From positions 1 to 64,000 of the IMG/VR virus record IMGVR_UViG_3300018053_000002: a DNA stretch of 64,000 nt. The stretch is one strand, 5' to 3'. The notes below the pieces were generated by a model that saw only the letters and a list, made by a program, of their open reading frames with translations, was not told where the DNA came from and did not search any database. Positions 41,329 to 50,110 of this stretch are shown in pieces; the first letter of the stretch is position 1; each line of letters opens with the position of its first letter. Origin of the DNA: a virus. The position numbers were made by a program, and so were the translations under genes.

Positions 41329-41727
41329 ATGGCTCGTATTGCTGGTAGGAACGGTCGTGTCTACATCGCCATCACGTCCGTTGGTACTGCTGCGCCGTTG
41401 CCGTTCCAGGCGTCGTGGTCGCTCTCTGCGGCCGTTGACAAAATCGATGTCACTGCGATGGGTGACACTAACAAGGTCTACGTGTCCGGGCTTCCCGACG
41501 CCAGCGGTGAGTTCTCTGGCTTCTACGACGACGCCACGGCGCAGACCTACACCGCTGCGACCGACGGATTGCCTCGTAAGTTCTACCTCTACCCGAACCT
41601 GTTGCTGGTGACTCAGTACTGGTTCGGTGAGGTGCTGCCGGACTTCTCGGTCAACGCCACTGTAGACGGCGCTGTCCAGGTGTCGGCGAGCTGGAACGCG
41701 TCGAGCACCATCATCAAGGTCGGCTAA
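41329..41727 (+). CDS. Major tail tube protein
   Basis: A 132-residue protein with TGGAGG ribosome site (ATG at 41329). The pattern ARIAGRNGRVYIAI...WSLSAAVDKIDVTAMGD...VYVSGLPDASGEFSG...SWNAS is typical of actinophage tail tube proteins. It polymerises into the tail tube around the tape measure. Confidence 0.85.
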   Translation: MARIAGRNGRVYIAITSVGTAAPLPFQASWSLSAAVDKIDVTAMGDTNKVYVSGLPDASGEFSGFYDDATAQTYTAATDGLPRKFYLYPNLLLVTQYWFGEVLPDFSVNATVDGAVQVSASWNASSTIIKVG

Positions 41728-42192
41728 GTGCCGGTCACCGTCGAGGTCCGTGGTCAGGCCGAACTACGTGACGCCGCCAGGGATCTGCGGAAGGAAAGAG
41801 CACAGCTACGCCAGCGATTGGTCGACGCGACCCTTCATGCGGTCAGACCGTTGGAGGGGCTCATTAAGGTGGGCGCTCCGGCGTTCCTGCCCTCGGGCTA
41901 TGCGCCCGTCATGGTGAGGACCCTGAAGGTGACCCCGTCGGTCCGGCTTTCTCGTGGTCGGCGGGGTGTGAGCTTGCGCGTGCACGCGAAGGGCCAGAAG
42001 GAACAGCGGGACGTTGAAGCCGTTGATCTCGGTATGTTGCGACACCCGGTGTTCGGCAACCGTAGGCGCTGGGTCGAGCAAGGCATCACGCCGGAGTTCG
42101 TGACCCGGCCGTTCGCGGCGATGAAACCCCGCATCATCAGTGAGCTGGACGATGTGCTCGACGGTATGCGCGTGAGGATTGAGAGGGGCTAG
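41728..42192 (+). CDS. HK97-gp10-like tail/connector protein
   Basis: A 154-residue basic protein, GTG start, beginning VTVEVRGQAELRDAARDLRKE, which matches the opening of HK97 gp10-type and related minor tail proteins. The rest is Arg-rich beta/alpha with a late HPVFGNRRRWVEQ, a typical element. Likely involved in head-tail joining or tail completion. Confidence 0.7.
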   Translation: MPVTVEVRGQAELRDAARDLRKERAQLRQRLVDATLHAVRPLEGLIKVGAPAFLPSGYAPVMVRTLKVTPSVRLSRGRRGVSLRVHAKGQKEQRDVEAVDLGMLRHPVFGNRRRWVEQGITPEFVTRPFAAMKPRIISELDDVLDGMRVRIERG

Positions 42193-42585
42193 ATGCGAAT
42201 CACCTTGGCTGAGAAGGACCGCGAACGTTTCAGTGTGCCCGAGGTCATCGAATACGAAGAGATGGACCTGACCCTTGGCGAGGTCGTGGCCCTGGAGGAG
42301 CAGGCTGGCATCACGTTCGATGTCTGGGCGGACATGCTACGCGGTGACCCCGTACCGGTGGAGGAGGGCAGAGAGCCACGCTATCGCCGGTCCTACCGCA
42401 CTCAGCACGTCATCCTCTGGCTGGCGGTCCGTAAAGCAGGAGTGAATGTCAAGTACAAGGACTTTGACGTGTCGCTGAGCGGGCTGAAGGTTCTTCAAGA
42501 TGAGGTTGCCGTGGAGGAGCCGGGAAAAGAGCCGGGCCCGGACGGGTCCGAATTGCCAGACTCCCCAGCGACGACCCCGAGCTGA
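42193..42585 (+). CDS. Tail assembly chaperone (short form)
   Basis: A 130-residue acidic protein in the position of lambda gpG. The first 100 residues look like the usual phage tail chaperone helical fold (MDLTLGEVVALEEQAGITFD, then HVILWLAVRKAG), and the end is Pro/Glu-rich. It keeps the tape measure soluble during tail assembly. A -1 frameshift near its end gives a longer product (see 42522-42528). Confidence 0.85.
   Translation: MRITLAEKDRERFSVPEVIEYEEMDLTLGEVVALEEQAGITFDVWADMLRGDPVPVEEGREPRYRRSYRTQHVILWLAVRKAGVNVKYKDFDVSLSGLKVLQDEVAVEEPGKEPGPDGSELPDSPATTPS
42522..42528 (+). promoter_or_regulatory. -1 frameshift slippery site GGGAAAA
   Basis: G-GGA-AAA in the zero frame matches X-XXY-YYZ, almost the same as lambda's GGGAAAG. 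Slipping by -1 joins the short chaperone to a frame that stays open to the stop at 42738-42740. Tail-chaperone frameshifts are common in siphoviruses. Confidence 0.85.
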
Positions 42586-42740
42586 GCACGCTACGCCACT
42601 GGTATGACCTCGCATTTGAGCATCTCTTCTCGTTGACGATTGAGCAGATCAATGCCATGCCCTATAGCGAGTGGTGTGACCGGCGACGGTTCTCTGATCT
42701 GATGATCCCGGTGCGATGGGGGGTGCCAGATGGCTCGTGA
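42528..42740 (+). CDS. Tail assembly chaperone extension (after -1 frameshift)
   Basis: About 70 residues read in the -1 frame after the slippery site; the fused protein would be ~182 residues. The frame has no start codon of its own near its beginning, and its end overlaps the tape measure gene. The conserved-looking core is ELSTLRHWYDLAFEHLF...MPYSEWCDRRRFSDLM. By analogy with gpGT it binds the tape measure and recruits tail tube subunits. Confidence 0.85.
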   Translation, partial: RAGPGRVRIARLPSDDPELSTLRHWYDLAFEHLFSLTIEQINAMPYSEWCDRRRFSDLMIPVRWGVPDGS

Positions 42741-44742
42741 CCTGAACATCGACATCTATACCCAGGCGCATCTTGACGGGCTGGATAACGCGGCCCTGGG
42801 GTTGGACCAGACAGCCAGGAGTGCCGACAAGACTGGCAGCTCTTTCCGCAACATGAAGCAGGACGCTGAAACACTCAACAAGACGATCGCGGTCACGAAG
42901 ACAAAGGTCCAAGAACTCAACGCAGAGTTCGCGAAGAGTGGTGGCAGCGACAAGTCGATCTTTGGTGATCTGAAGAAAGAGCGTTCGTTCCTTGCTGAGC
43001 TGGAGCGGATCAAGAGGGAGTTGTCCAAGGACCAGGGCTGGGCTCTTGCTTTGGGGTCCAACGCCGGTGCCGGTTTCGGTGACGGTTTTCTCTCGGCGCT
43101 CTCTGCGACACCACTGCGTACCAAGGCTATCGCTGCTCTGGTTGCTGTCGGTGTTGCTGCGTCTCCAGCCCTGGGTGCCGCGGTTGCTGGAGCGGTAACC
43201 GGTGCAGTCGGGCTCGGTGGGATTGCAGGTGGAATTGCGGCGGCGTCAAAGGACCCACAGATCCGGATGGCAGCTAAGCACTTCAGCACCACAATCTCCA
43301 AGGAGTTCTTCAGCTCCGGATCGGCGTTCGTTGAACCGACCGTTGCGGCGCTAGACATCCTGGAGAAAGCTTTCCAGGATCTTGATCTGGGTAGTTCGTT
43401 TGCCCGAGCCGCACCCTTCGTCGAGGACGTTGCTCGTGGCATTGCTGGGCTAGCTACGAAGTTCATGCCGGGCTTCAATAAGGCTCTCGATGACGCGGGC
43501 CCAATATTGGAAGCCCTCGGCCGTGAACTGCCCGAGATCGGCGACGCGCTCGGTGACATGCTCGCCGACATGGCCGGTAGTGACGGGACCCTTGAGGGCT
43601 TCATCTTCCTGATGGATGTCATCGAGGGTAGCCTCCGGGCCGTCGGCGCCACTTTGCACTTCCTGGGCGAGGTGTTCGAGAACGCCATTCAGGCTATGCG
43701 GCTTCATACCGATGTCCTGCTTATTCAGTTCGGTAAGATACCGATCTTGGGTGACAAGCTCCGAGAGTTTAAGGGCCATCTCGATGACCTTTCTGTCGGT
43801 CAGCGTAACGTCGTCGTTGCCACTGATGATATGACCAAGGCCGTCCGGTTCTTCACGCCGGAGGCCCGCGAGAGCACCAAGATTCTGGTCGAGCAGGCCT
43901 ACACCTCCATGATTGCCGCCGCTGAGTTTGAACACCTCCGATACATGACCGAGCAGGCCAAGCTGGAGCTGGCCCGCTTCAACCAGGAGGTTGAGGACGC
44001 GTTCAACGTAGAGATGACCCTTGACGAGGCAACTCTGCGTGTGCAACAGGGGATGTTGAGGTTAAAGGACACGCTGAAGGAGAACGGTAAGCACTGGGAG
44101 ACCAACACCGAGAAGGGCCTGGCCAACCGGGAAGCGTTGCTGTCTCAGGTCAAGGCCCTTGACGGGGCGCGACAGGCCATGGTGACGAAGGCCGGCTCAG
44201 ACACCAAGGCGATCGATGCCATCAACGCGAAGTTCAACGCCCAGATTCTAGTCATCATGAGCATGGCAAGGACGGCTGGCGCCGGGAAGGACGTGCTCAA
44301 CGACCTCGCCGGGTCATATCTCATCGATGTCAAGGCGCCGACCGTGGTAACGGCCAAGGACAAAGTCAACGACCTGCACACCGCGTTGAACAACCTGCCC
44401 AGCCTGAAGACGCTCTACGTCAGGACGATCTACCAGGAGTTCCGCCAGGGGGAGAGGTCCTCTACCGGCCGGCAACACGGTGGCGACGTGCTGCCGCACC
44501 ACACCTACCAGTGGCAGGAGAAACGGCCCGAGGTGCTGGTGATGGGCGCACAAAAGGGTCACGTCTTCCCGTCGGTGGACGCCTACAAGAAGGCGATGGG
44601 TAACGGGGGCGGGGGTGGGCCCACGTACAACCTCACCATCAATGCCGGCATGGGGTCAGATCCACGTGAGATCCAGCGCGAGATCATGCGCGCCATTCAG
44701 GGCTATGAGAGCAGCAATGGCCGTCGCTGGCGGACACCGTGA
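42730..44742 (+). CDS. Tape measure protein
   Basis: A 670-residue protein, mostly alpha-helical, with a Gly/Ala-rich hydrophobic region (~130-180, ALVAVGVAASPALGAAVAG) as in many tape measures, and a late QHGGDV..H-type C-terminal part. It sets tail length; by the usual 0.15 nm per residue this would give a tail of about 100 nm (established scaling, my estimate). It starts inside the end of the frameshifted chaperone frame. Confidence 0.9.
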   Translation: MARDLNIDIYTQAHLDGLDNAALGLDQTARSADKTGSSFRNMKQDAETLNKTIAVTKTKVQELNAEFAKSGGSDKSIFGDLKKERSFLAELERIKRELSKDQGWALALGSNAGAGFGDGFLSALSATPLRTKAIAALVAVGVAASPALGAAVAGAVTGAVGLGGIAGGIAAASKDPQIRMAAKHFSTTISKEFFSSGSAFVEPTVAALDILEKAFQDLDLGSSFARAAPFVEDVARGIAGLATKFMPGFNKALDDAGPILEALGRELPEIGDALGDMLADMAGSDGTLEGFIFLMDVIEGSLRAVGATLHFLGEVFENAIQAMRLHTDVLLIQFGKIPILGDKLREFKGHLDDLSVGQRNVVVATDDMTKAVRFFTPEARESTKILVEQAYTSMIAAAEFEHLRYMTEQAKLELARFNQEVEDAFNVEMTLDEATLRVQQGMLRLKDTLKENGKHWETNTEKGLANREALLSQVKALDGARQAMVTKAGSDTKAIDAINAKFNAQILVIMSMARTAGAGKDVLNDLAGSYLIDVKAPTVVTAKDKVNDLHTALNNLPSLKTLYVRTIYQEFRQGERSSTGRQHGGDVLPHHTYQWQEKRPEVLVMGAQKGHVFPSVDAYKKAMGNGGGGGPTYNLTINAGMGSDPREIQREIMRAIQGYESSNGRRWRTP

Positions 44743-46556
44743 GCCTGCCGACGGTCATCGTCGAGGCGGCGTTCTCGGGTGGCGCATCCACCGGCTCGTA
44801 CCTACAGCTCGACGACCTCACGCGAGGAAAGCTGGACACGGCCACGCTCGGGCCCGACACGGTGTGGACCGACATCAGTGCCTATGTGCATCGGCTGGCC
44901 ATCGACCGCGGAGCCAATCGGGTCGAGTCGTCGATCCTCCGCAGTGAGGCCGGTACGTGCACCATTGACCTGAACAATAGCGATAGGCGATTCGATCCGA
45001 CCAACCTCTCCGGGCCCTACGTCTCGGCCGGGGTTACCCAGGTCACCCCGATGCGCGCAATCCGGGTACGCGCCACCTGGAACGGCGTCACGTATGACCT
45101 GTTCCGGGGTTTCGCCGATGAGTGGCACATTGACTATGACCCGCCGCGGTACTCGCTCTGCACACTGCGTTGCACCGACGCGACCAAGGTGCTGGCCAAC
45201 TACGACCGGGTTGCGGTGGGGGCAGTCGGGGGCGGGGAGGCTGCCGGCGCCAGGGTTACCCGCATTCTTGATTCGGGCTCGTGGTCGGCCTCGGACCGGT
45301 CCATCGCCACGGGCGATACCACCATGCAGGCGACCACGCTGGAGGGTCCGGTCTGGGACGAGCTGCTCCTCACTCAGGCGACCGATGTGGGCGAGATCTA
45401 TATCGATGGTGCTGGTCGGGTTGTCTACCGCAACCGCCAGGCGGCGATGGAGGACCCGCGATCGACCGGCGTGCAGGCGAGGTTTGGTGACAGTCCGGTG
45501 CCGGGCGTGCAGACGACCATCAACCTGGTCCGTAACCCGTCGGCCGAGATTGACATTGTCGGCTGGGGTGCCGGTGGCTCCGCTCCACCAGTGCCAACCC
45601 AGTCCAGTGTACGGGCCATGTTCGGCACCAAGTCAGTCCTGTATACGTGGGCCACCAACGGTCTTCTACCTTTGGCCAGCTATATAGTGACTGGGCTTGA
45701 GTTCGGTAAGACGTACACGATCAGTGTCTATGTCTATGTTCCCACCGGCTCCCCCGGCGTGTTCCTCTTCTTGCAGACCGGCCTGTCCTTTGAGGAGGGC
45801 ATAGGCACTGGAACCAACCTGAAAGATCAGTGGGTGCGGCTGACCAAGACCCATACCATTTCACCGGCCACCGGCTCGACCTGGGACATTCAGCTTTGGC
45901 CTCTCCAGACTCCGACATCTGGTGATCAGCTCTTTGTAGATGGGCTCCAGGTAGAGCTAGGTGGCAGTGCCAACATCTATTGTGACGGTGACCAGGCGTC
46001 CTCGGAGTGGGATGGTGTGGCTCACGCCTCCACGTCGCGACGTTTACCCGAGCTGCCCTATCAGGATGTTGAGATCGAGTACGACGATACGACTATCGCC
46101 AACTATGTACGGATTACCGCGGTAGGTGGTACTGAGCAGGTGGTCCAGGATGTTACGAGCCAGCAACTCTATTTGATTCACACTCACTCGCGCAGTGACC
46201 TGATCATGGAGACAGATGCGGCGGCGCTCGACTACGCCAACCTCATTCTCTACCAGTCCAAGGACCCCGAGCTGAGGTTCTCCACGCTGGATGTCATTCC
46301 CCATCGTGATGAGACGGCGTTGTACCCGCAAGTGCTCGGGCGCGAGTTCGGTGATCGCATTCGTATTGTCAGACGACCCCCCGGTGGCGGAACCATTGCG
46401 CGCGACGTGTTCATCCGTGGAGTTCGTCATGAGGTTGACAAGAGGTCCAATGCGTGGGGGACCCGCTGGACATTGCAGTCGGCCACTAAGTACGCGTTCC
46501 TCACCCTTGACCATGGGACGCTCGGGAAGCTCGATGAGAATGCGTTGGCGTACTAG
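44739..46556 (+). CDS. Minor tail protein with carbohydrate-binding-like insert
   Basis: A 605-residue protein, GTG start. The N-terminal part (TDISAYVHRLAIDRGANRV...TIDLNNSDRRFDP) is typical of actinophage minor tail proteins near the distal tail. Residues ~262-430 (NLVRNPSAEIDIVGWG, TYTISVYVYVP, QLFVDGLQVELG) look like a CBM-type jelly-roll inserted in it. The C-terminal part (LRFSTLDVIPHRDET, GRDVFIRGVRHE) again matches distal tail proteins. Probably binds the host surface. Confidence 0.8.
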   Translation: MSLPTVIVEAAFSGGASTGSYLQLDDLTRGKLDTATLGPDTVWTDISAYVHRLAIDRGANRVESSILRSEAGTCTIDLNNSDRRFDPTNLSGPYVSAGVTQVTPMRAIRVRATWNGVTYDLFRGFADEWHIDYDPPRYSLCTLRCTDATKVLANYDRVAVGAVGGGEAAGARVTRILDSGSWSASDRSIATGDTTMQATTLEGPVWDELLLTQATDVGEIYIDGAGRVVYRNRQAAMEDPRSTGVQARFGDSPVPGVQTTINLVRNPSAEIDIVGWGAGGSAPPVPTQSSVRAMFGTKSVLYTWATNGLLPLASYIVTGLEFGKTYTISVYVYVPTGSPGVFLFLQTGLSFEEGIGTGTNLKDQWVRLTKTHTISPATGSTWDIQLWPLQTPTSGDQLFVDGLQVELGGSANIYCDGDQASSEWDGVAHASTSRRLPELPYQDVEIEYDDTTIANYVRITAVGGTEQVVQDVTSQQLYLIHTHSRSDLIMETDAAALDYANLILYQSKDPELRFSTLDVIPHRDETALYPQVLGREFGDRIRIVRRPPGGGTIARDVFIRGVRHEVDKRSNAWGTRWTLQSATKYAFLTLDHGTLGKLDENALAY

Positions 46557-46909
46557 TGGGCCATAAGTGCTCACCGTCTGGCGACCATCCGAAGGTTCCC
46601 AGAGTTGGTGACGCGGTTCTGTTTGTTCCTGAGTGTTACGGCGTTCCTCGGCTGGTTGTCGTGGTCATGGTCCACATGCAGGACATGGAAGACCTGAATG
46701 TGTGGCGATGGCGAACCGACCCGTCGACCGGTCAACCGACCCTTGTTGTTGACCAGAATGGTCAGCCGGTACCGGTCGAGTGGCCTAATCCAAATCTTGA
46801 GCTACTTGACGATGACGGCAATACCCACATGACGCGGCAAATTCGATACCGAGGCTCGCCGGGCTGGACCTGGCCCCTCTCTCTGGGAGGAGTAACAGGT
46901 GGCCTTTAA
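46556..46909 (+). CDS. Tail-region protein
   Basis: A 117-residue protein, GTG start on the last base of the upstream TAG. The C-terminal half (DGNTHMTRQIRYRGSPGWTW) and the beta-rich centre (QPTLVVDQNGQPVPVEW) suggest a small structural protein. No named family. Confidence 0.6.
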   Translation: MGHKCSPSGDHPKVPRVGDAVLFVPECYGVPRLVVVVMVHMQDMEDLNVWRWRTDPSTGQPTLVVDQNGQPVPVEWPNPNLELLDDDGNTHMTRQIRYRGSPGWTWPLSLGGVTGGL

Positions 46910-47486
46910 AACATTCACTGTCGGTGAGGTTCTGACTGCCAGCGATGTCAATACCCACTTGATGAAGCAGGCCGTCATCGTCTGCACATCGGGCACCCGG
47001 CCAGGCTCACCGGTCGAGGGCATGACGATCTATGAGACTGACACCAACGAGTTGCTCATTTACGACGGAGCCGCGTGGGTCCTAGTGACGCCCATTGACG
47101 CCTGGACCACCTATGTGCCGGTATGGTCATCGAACGGAACTCAGCCCGCAATCGGCAACGGAACGATCACCGGTGCTTCTATCCAGCATGGTAAGACGGT
47201 GCATGTCCGGGGCCAGATCACGATGGGTTCGACGACCACGTTCGGCACCGGCTCCTATCTTGTGACAGTCCCGATTGCATGCACCGCTGGTTCCCAAGCC
47301 CAGACCGTGGCCGTGACTTTCTACTTCGATACGGGGACGGCTAACCGGGGCGGTATGGCGGTCTTCACTAACTCGACGACGCTCCAACTGGTCACCGCGG
47401 CTGGGGGCGATGTCACCAATCTCGTGCCTCAGACGTGGGCCAACGGCGACAACATCCGGTGGTCTATTATCTACGAGATCGCGTAA
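46899..47486 (+). CDS. Minor tail/fibre protein
   Basis: A 195-residue protein with a GGAGGAG ribosome site before GTG. FTVGEVLTASDVNTHLMKQAV, then PVEGMTIYETDTNELLIYDGAAW, is the well-known N-terminal element of actinophage minor tail proteins. The rest is a Thr/Gly-rich beta domain. Likely a base-plate or receptor-binding component. Confidence 0.8.
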   Translation: MAFKTFTVGEVLTASDVNTHLMKQAVIVCTSGTRPGSPVEGMTIYETDTNELLIYDGAAWVLVTPIDAWTTYVPVWSSNGTQPAIGNGTITGASIQHGKTVHVRGQITMGSTTTFGTGSYLVTVPIACTAGSQAQTVAVTFYFDTGTANRGGMAVFTNSTTLQLVTAAGGDVTNLVPQTWANGDNIRWSIIYEIA

Positions 47487-48334
47487 TGGCCCTACCGGTT
47501 CACTCGATCACGTGGCCAGTGGTGGTGGTTGGGCGAAGCAATGGTGAGCTGCCAGCCAGCATCCTCGTTGACACCCCTGGTCAGGCGGGTGGGCCGATCG
47601 TTCGGCTGGTGGCACCGGCGGCGCGGGCGTGGCGGGCCCTGAGCGGTACTGCGCTCGCCGCTGGTCATGTCCTCAAGGCTACGAGTTTGTCGGACTCCTA
47701 CCGCACGCTCAGCGTCCAGGAAGTCATCTTCTGCCAGCGGTACACGACCACGTTCCTGCCTGACCGGCCGTACCGGACCTGGGAGGGCCAGCGCTGGTAC
47801 CAGAAGCCGGGTACGGCCGTGGCCGCAGTGCCCGGAATGAGTAATCACGGGTGGGGTGTCGCGGTCGATGTGGGTGAGGAACGCGACGGTGACGTCGGTA
47901 CCGAGTCGATCGACGCTGCCACGTTGGCCTGGCTGGTCGCGAATGAGAGCCGGTTCGGCTGGTCTCACGAGGTTCAGTCCGAACCCTGGCATATCCGCTA
48001 CTGGAGCGGTGACACCACCCCACCCGCAGTCCTGGCCTTTGAGAAGGAGCCTGACGTGCTATTGACCGACAAGCTTGCTAGCGGCATGACGGTGGGCGGC
48101 GCGCTCGACACGTTACTGGTCCGCACCAATTACCTGACCAACGTGCTTGGGCTGGCCGGGCGCCTCGATGCCATTCTCGCTGCGGCTCAGGACGACGGGA
48201 ACGTGACGGTTGTTGCGGACCCGACTGTTGTAACCGAGTTGCAGGCCATTCGTGATGCGCTCGCCGCGGTACCCACTGCCGAGGAAACCGCTCAGGCGGT
48301 AGTCGATGAAGAGGCCACTCGGTTAGTCGACTGA
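47486..48334 (+). CDS. M15 (VanY-like) peptidase, endolysin or tail lysin
   Basis: A 282-residue protein. Residues ~40-172 form an M15 D-Ala-D-Ala carboxypeptidase-type domain: SNHGWGVAVDVG gives the first His/Asp zinc ligands, EPWHIRYW the last His. After that come linker and helical regions without a clear wall-binding domain. It would cut peptidoglycan cross-links during entry or lysis. It sits between tail and lysis genes, so either use fits. Confidence 0.85.
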   Translation: MALPVHSITWPVVVVGRSNGELPASILVDTPGQAGGPIVRLVAPAARAWRALSGTALAAGHVLKATSLSDSYRTLSVQEVIFCQRYTTTFLPDRPYRTWEGQRWYQKPGTAVAAVPGMSNHGWGVAVDVGEERDGDVGTESIDAATLAWLVANESRFGWSHEVQSEPWHIRYWSGDTTPPAVLAFEKEPDVLLTDKLASGMTVGGALDTLLVRTNYLTNVLGLAGRLDAILAAAQDDGNVTVVADPTVVTELQAIRDALAAVPTAEETAQAVVDEEATRLVD

Positions 48335-48387
48335 AAGGCACGCCGCCGACGCGGCTGAATAGCTACCCGAGAATGGGGGGGGAGAAC

Positions 48388-48798
48388 GTGGAAACTATCG
48401 TCGTCGCTCTGATCGTTGCCGCCGCCGCAGTCATTGGGCCGCTGCTGGTAGCCCGCCAGCGGGACAAGCGCCTTGATCGGAAGCTGGAGCAGAACAACAA
48501 ACGGCTAGACGCCATCGGGCAGGTTGCATCGACCACCCTCGAAAAGGTCAGGACCGTCGAGAGACATACCGACGGAACCCTCACCGCCGCCTTCCGTGCT
48601 GAACTCGCGGCCGTTGACGCGCAGGCTGCCGCCATGCGCAGACCGGCACCGGACACGTGGGCGGCGATCCAAGCCACCGAAGCCCGAGCTGAGGTGTTGC
48701 GCCGCAACCTCGCCGAGCGGGAGAGGGCAACTGCTGCGGCCCAGAAGCTTATTGCCAATGGTGCGCAGGACGTCGAGGGTCCCGGTGAGCCGGGCTGA
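48388..48798 (+). CDS. Membrane-anchored coiled-coil protein (lysis region)
   Basis: A 136-residue protein; GTG at 48388 follows GGGGGGGAGA (ATG at 48373 also possible). One N-terminal transmembrane segment (IVVALIVAAAAVIGPLLVA) is followed by a long helix with heptad features (RKLEQNNKRLDAIGQV). The topology resembles spanin-like or holin-accessory proteins of actinophages. It precedes the SNase and holin-like genes. Confidence 0.65.
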   Translation: METIVVALIVAAAAVIGPLLVARQRDKRLDRKLEQNNKRLDAIGQVASTTLEKVRTVERHTDGTLTAAFRAELAAVDAQAAAMRRPAPDTWAAIQATEARAEVLRRNLAERERATAAAQKLIANGAQDVEGPGEPG

Positions 48799-49163
48799 TG
48801 TATACCTATGCCGCCACCGTAGTCAGAGTGGTCGATGGCGACTCGATCATTGTTGACCTGGACCTGGGTCGGCGGATCTGGGTACGTGACGCGCCACATC
48901 GGTTGGCTGGTATAGCCGCACGTGAGCTGAAGATGCCCGGCGGCGTCGAGGCCCGGAACAACCTGTCCACCCTGTTGCCGGTCGGTGCTCTGGTGACGCT
49001 GCGGTCGCTGAGACCCTACAAGTACGGCGACTCCTACATGGCACAGATCACCCTGTCCGACGGGACCGACCTGTGTAACCGGCTCATCGCTGACGGCTGG
49101 GCTCTGCCATGGGACGGGCGTGGTTCACAACCCGTTCCGTCATGGCCGCTGGCGCCTGTCTAG
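48798..49163 (+). CDS. Staphylococcal nuclease-like (SNase) protein
   Basis: A 121-residue protein. VVRVVDGDSIIVDLDLGRRIWVRD, then HRLAGIAARELKMPG is the SNase OB-fold with the Arg/Glu active-site region, and the later YGDSYMAQITLSDGTDL with LIADGWAL completes it. It would degrade nucleic acid in a calcium-dependent way. Its place among lysis genes may mean a role in entry or lysis, or it may be shared with the tail module. Confidence 0.85.
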   Translation: MYTYAATVVRVVDGDSIIVDLDLGRRIWVRDAPHRLAGIAARELKMPGGVEARNNLSTLLPVGALVTLRSLRPYKYGDSYMAQITLSDGTDLCNRLIADGWALPWDGRGSQPVPSWPLAPV

Positions 49164-49210
49164 TTCTCCGGCGCATCGCATTGGTGGTCGGACTCAGATA
49201 AGGAGAAATC

Positions 49211-49360
49211 ATGTTAGCGATCCTGGCTCTGTTGGCGTTCGTGTTGGCACTTTTCCATGCCCACTTTGCCAGCATCGACTTCGTTGTCCTCGGCCTTTGT
49301 TTCGTGGCCGCGCACCTGGCCTTTAGCATCGGCTTGACACCGTGGCGACGCGGCGGCTAA
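49211..49360 (+). CDS. Holin-like small membrane protein
   Basis: A 49-residue protein with an AAGGAGAAATC ribosome site. It has two hydrophobic segments (ILALLAFVLALFH, FVVLGLCFVAAHLAF) and a basic C-terminus (PWRRGG), the minimal holin layout. It overlaps the next membrane gene. Confidence 0.65.
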   Translation: MLAILALLAFVLALFHAHFASIDFVVLGLCFVAAHLAFSIGLTPWRRGG

Positions 49361-49899
49361 ACCGCAGGGCTGTCATCACCGGCGCGTTTCTGACCGTCAC
49401 CGTCACGGCCGTCGGCATGGAGGTGTGGTTCGCCACTGATAGCGACCCGGACACCCTCCCATGGACCACGCTCCTAGTTGACAACGTGCCCGGTCCGATC
49501 ATCCTTGCCGCCGTCGCGGTACTGACGTCGTGGATCGGGCCGCACTTCATCGAGGCCATCGCCAAACGAAAGGCCCGAACCATGAGCGCAGAAACCGTCA
49601 CCGTCCCGGCAACCCCGGAGGCTGGGGCCCCGCGCGAGCCCCTGTTCGGCGTGGGATGGATCACTGCCGTGGCAGCCGCCGCGCTCAGTTTGGCCGTGGC
49701 GTTCGGCATGGAGTTGACCGAGAAGCAGACTGGGGCCGTGCTCACGTTGGTCGCGCTTGTCGGGCCGGGGATCGTGGTGCTGGTGGGGCGGCGCAAGGTG
49801 TATGCCCCGGCGACCGTGCGGACGATGGTGGTCGACGCGGCCAACAATTTGCAGCCCGGCCAGACCCGCCCTGAGACGGTGGACGTGCCGGCGCCGTGA
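49342..49899 (+). CDS. Holin-like membrane protein
   Basis: A 185-residue protein, GTG start. Four hydrophobic segments: near residues 10-27, 45-63, 100-120 and 130-150. The last, TEKQTGAVLTLVALVGPGIVVLVGRRKV, is the common ending of actinophage holins. It probably forms the lysis pore. Two adjacent holin-type genes are normal in these phages. Confidence 0.75.
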   Translation: MATRRLNRRAVITGAFLTVTVTAVGMEVWFATDSDPDTLPWTTLLVDNVPGPIILAAVAVLTSWIGPHFIEAIAKRKARTMSAETVTVPATPEAGAPREPLFGVGWITAVAAAALSLAVAFGMELTEKQTGAVLTLVALVGPGIVVLVGRRKVYAPATVRTMVVDAANNLQPGQTRPETVDVPAP

Positions 49900-49924
49900 T
49901 CGTCCCCTTTTGATACCCTCACGT

Positions 49925-50087
49925 GGAGGGGTAGTCGACGCCGCTCTGGCACGGGTGGATCCGTGACCTCTGGCCCCAGGGCCTCACCCTCCAGGCAAGA
50001 GGTCCCGGGCGCGTCGACTACCTCTCCTCGTTTGGGCTCGTACTTCCCGCATCGAGCTGGGACAGCCCAACTGCCCGGGATGGGCAG
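49925..50087 (+). ncRNA. Structured RNA candidate
   Basis: A 17-bp stem (49925-49941 with 50011-50027; one G-U pair) encloses two branches: CACGG..CCGTG (49950-49965) and a longer arm (49966-50003) closed by ACCTCT/AGAGGT. This gives a three-way junction. A further hairpin, CTGCCC-(5)-GGGCAG, lies at 50071-50087. The 210-base gap around it has no gene. It could be a regulatory RNA, a processing signal or an unusual terminator for the late operon. Confidence 0.55.
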
Positions 50088-50110
50088 CTCTCCGAGATGG
50101 AGATGGCGTG

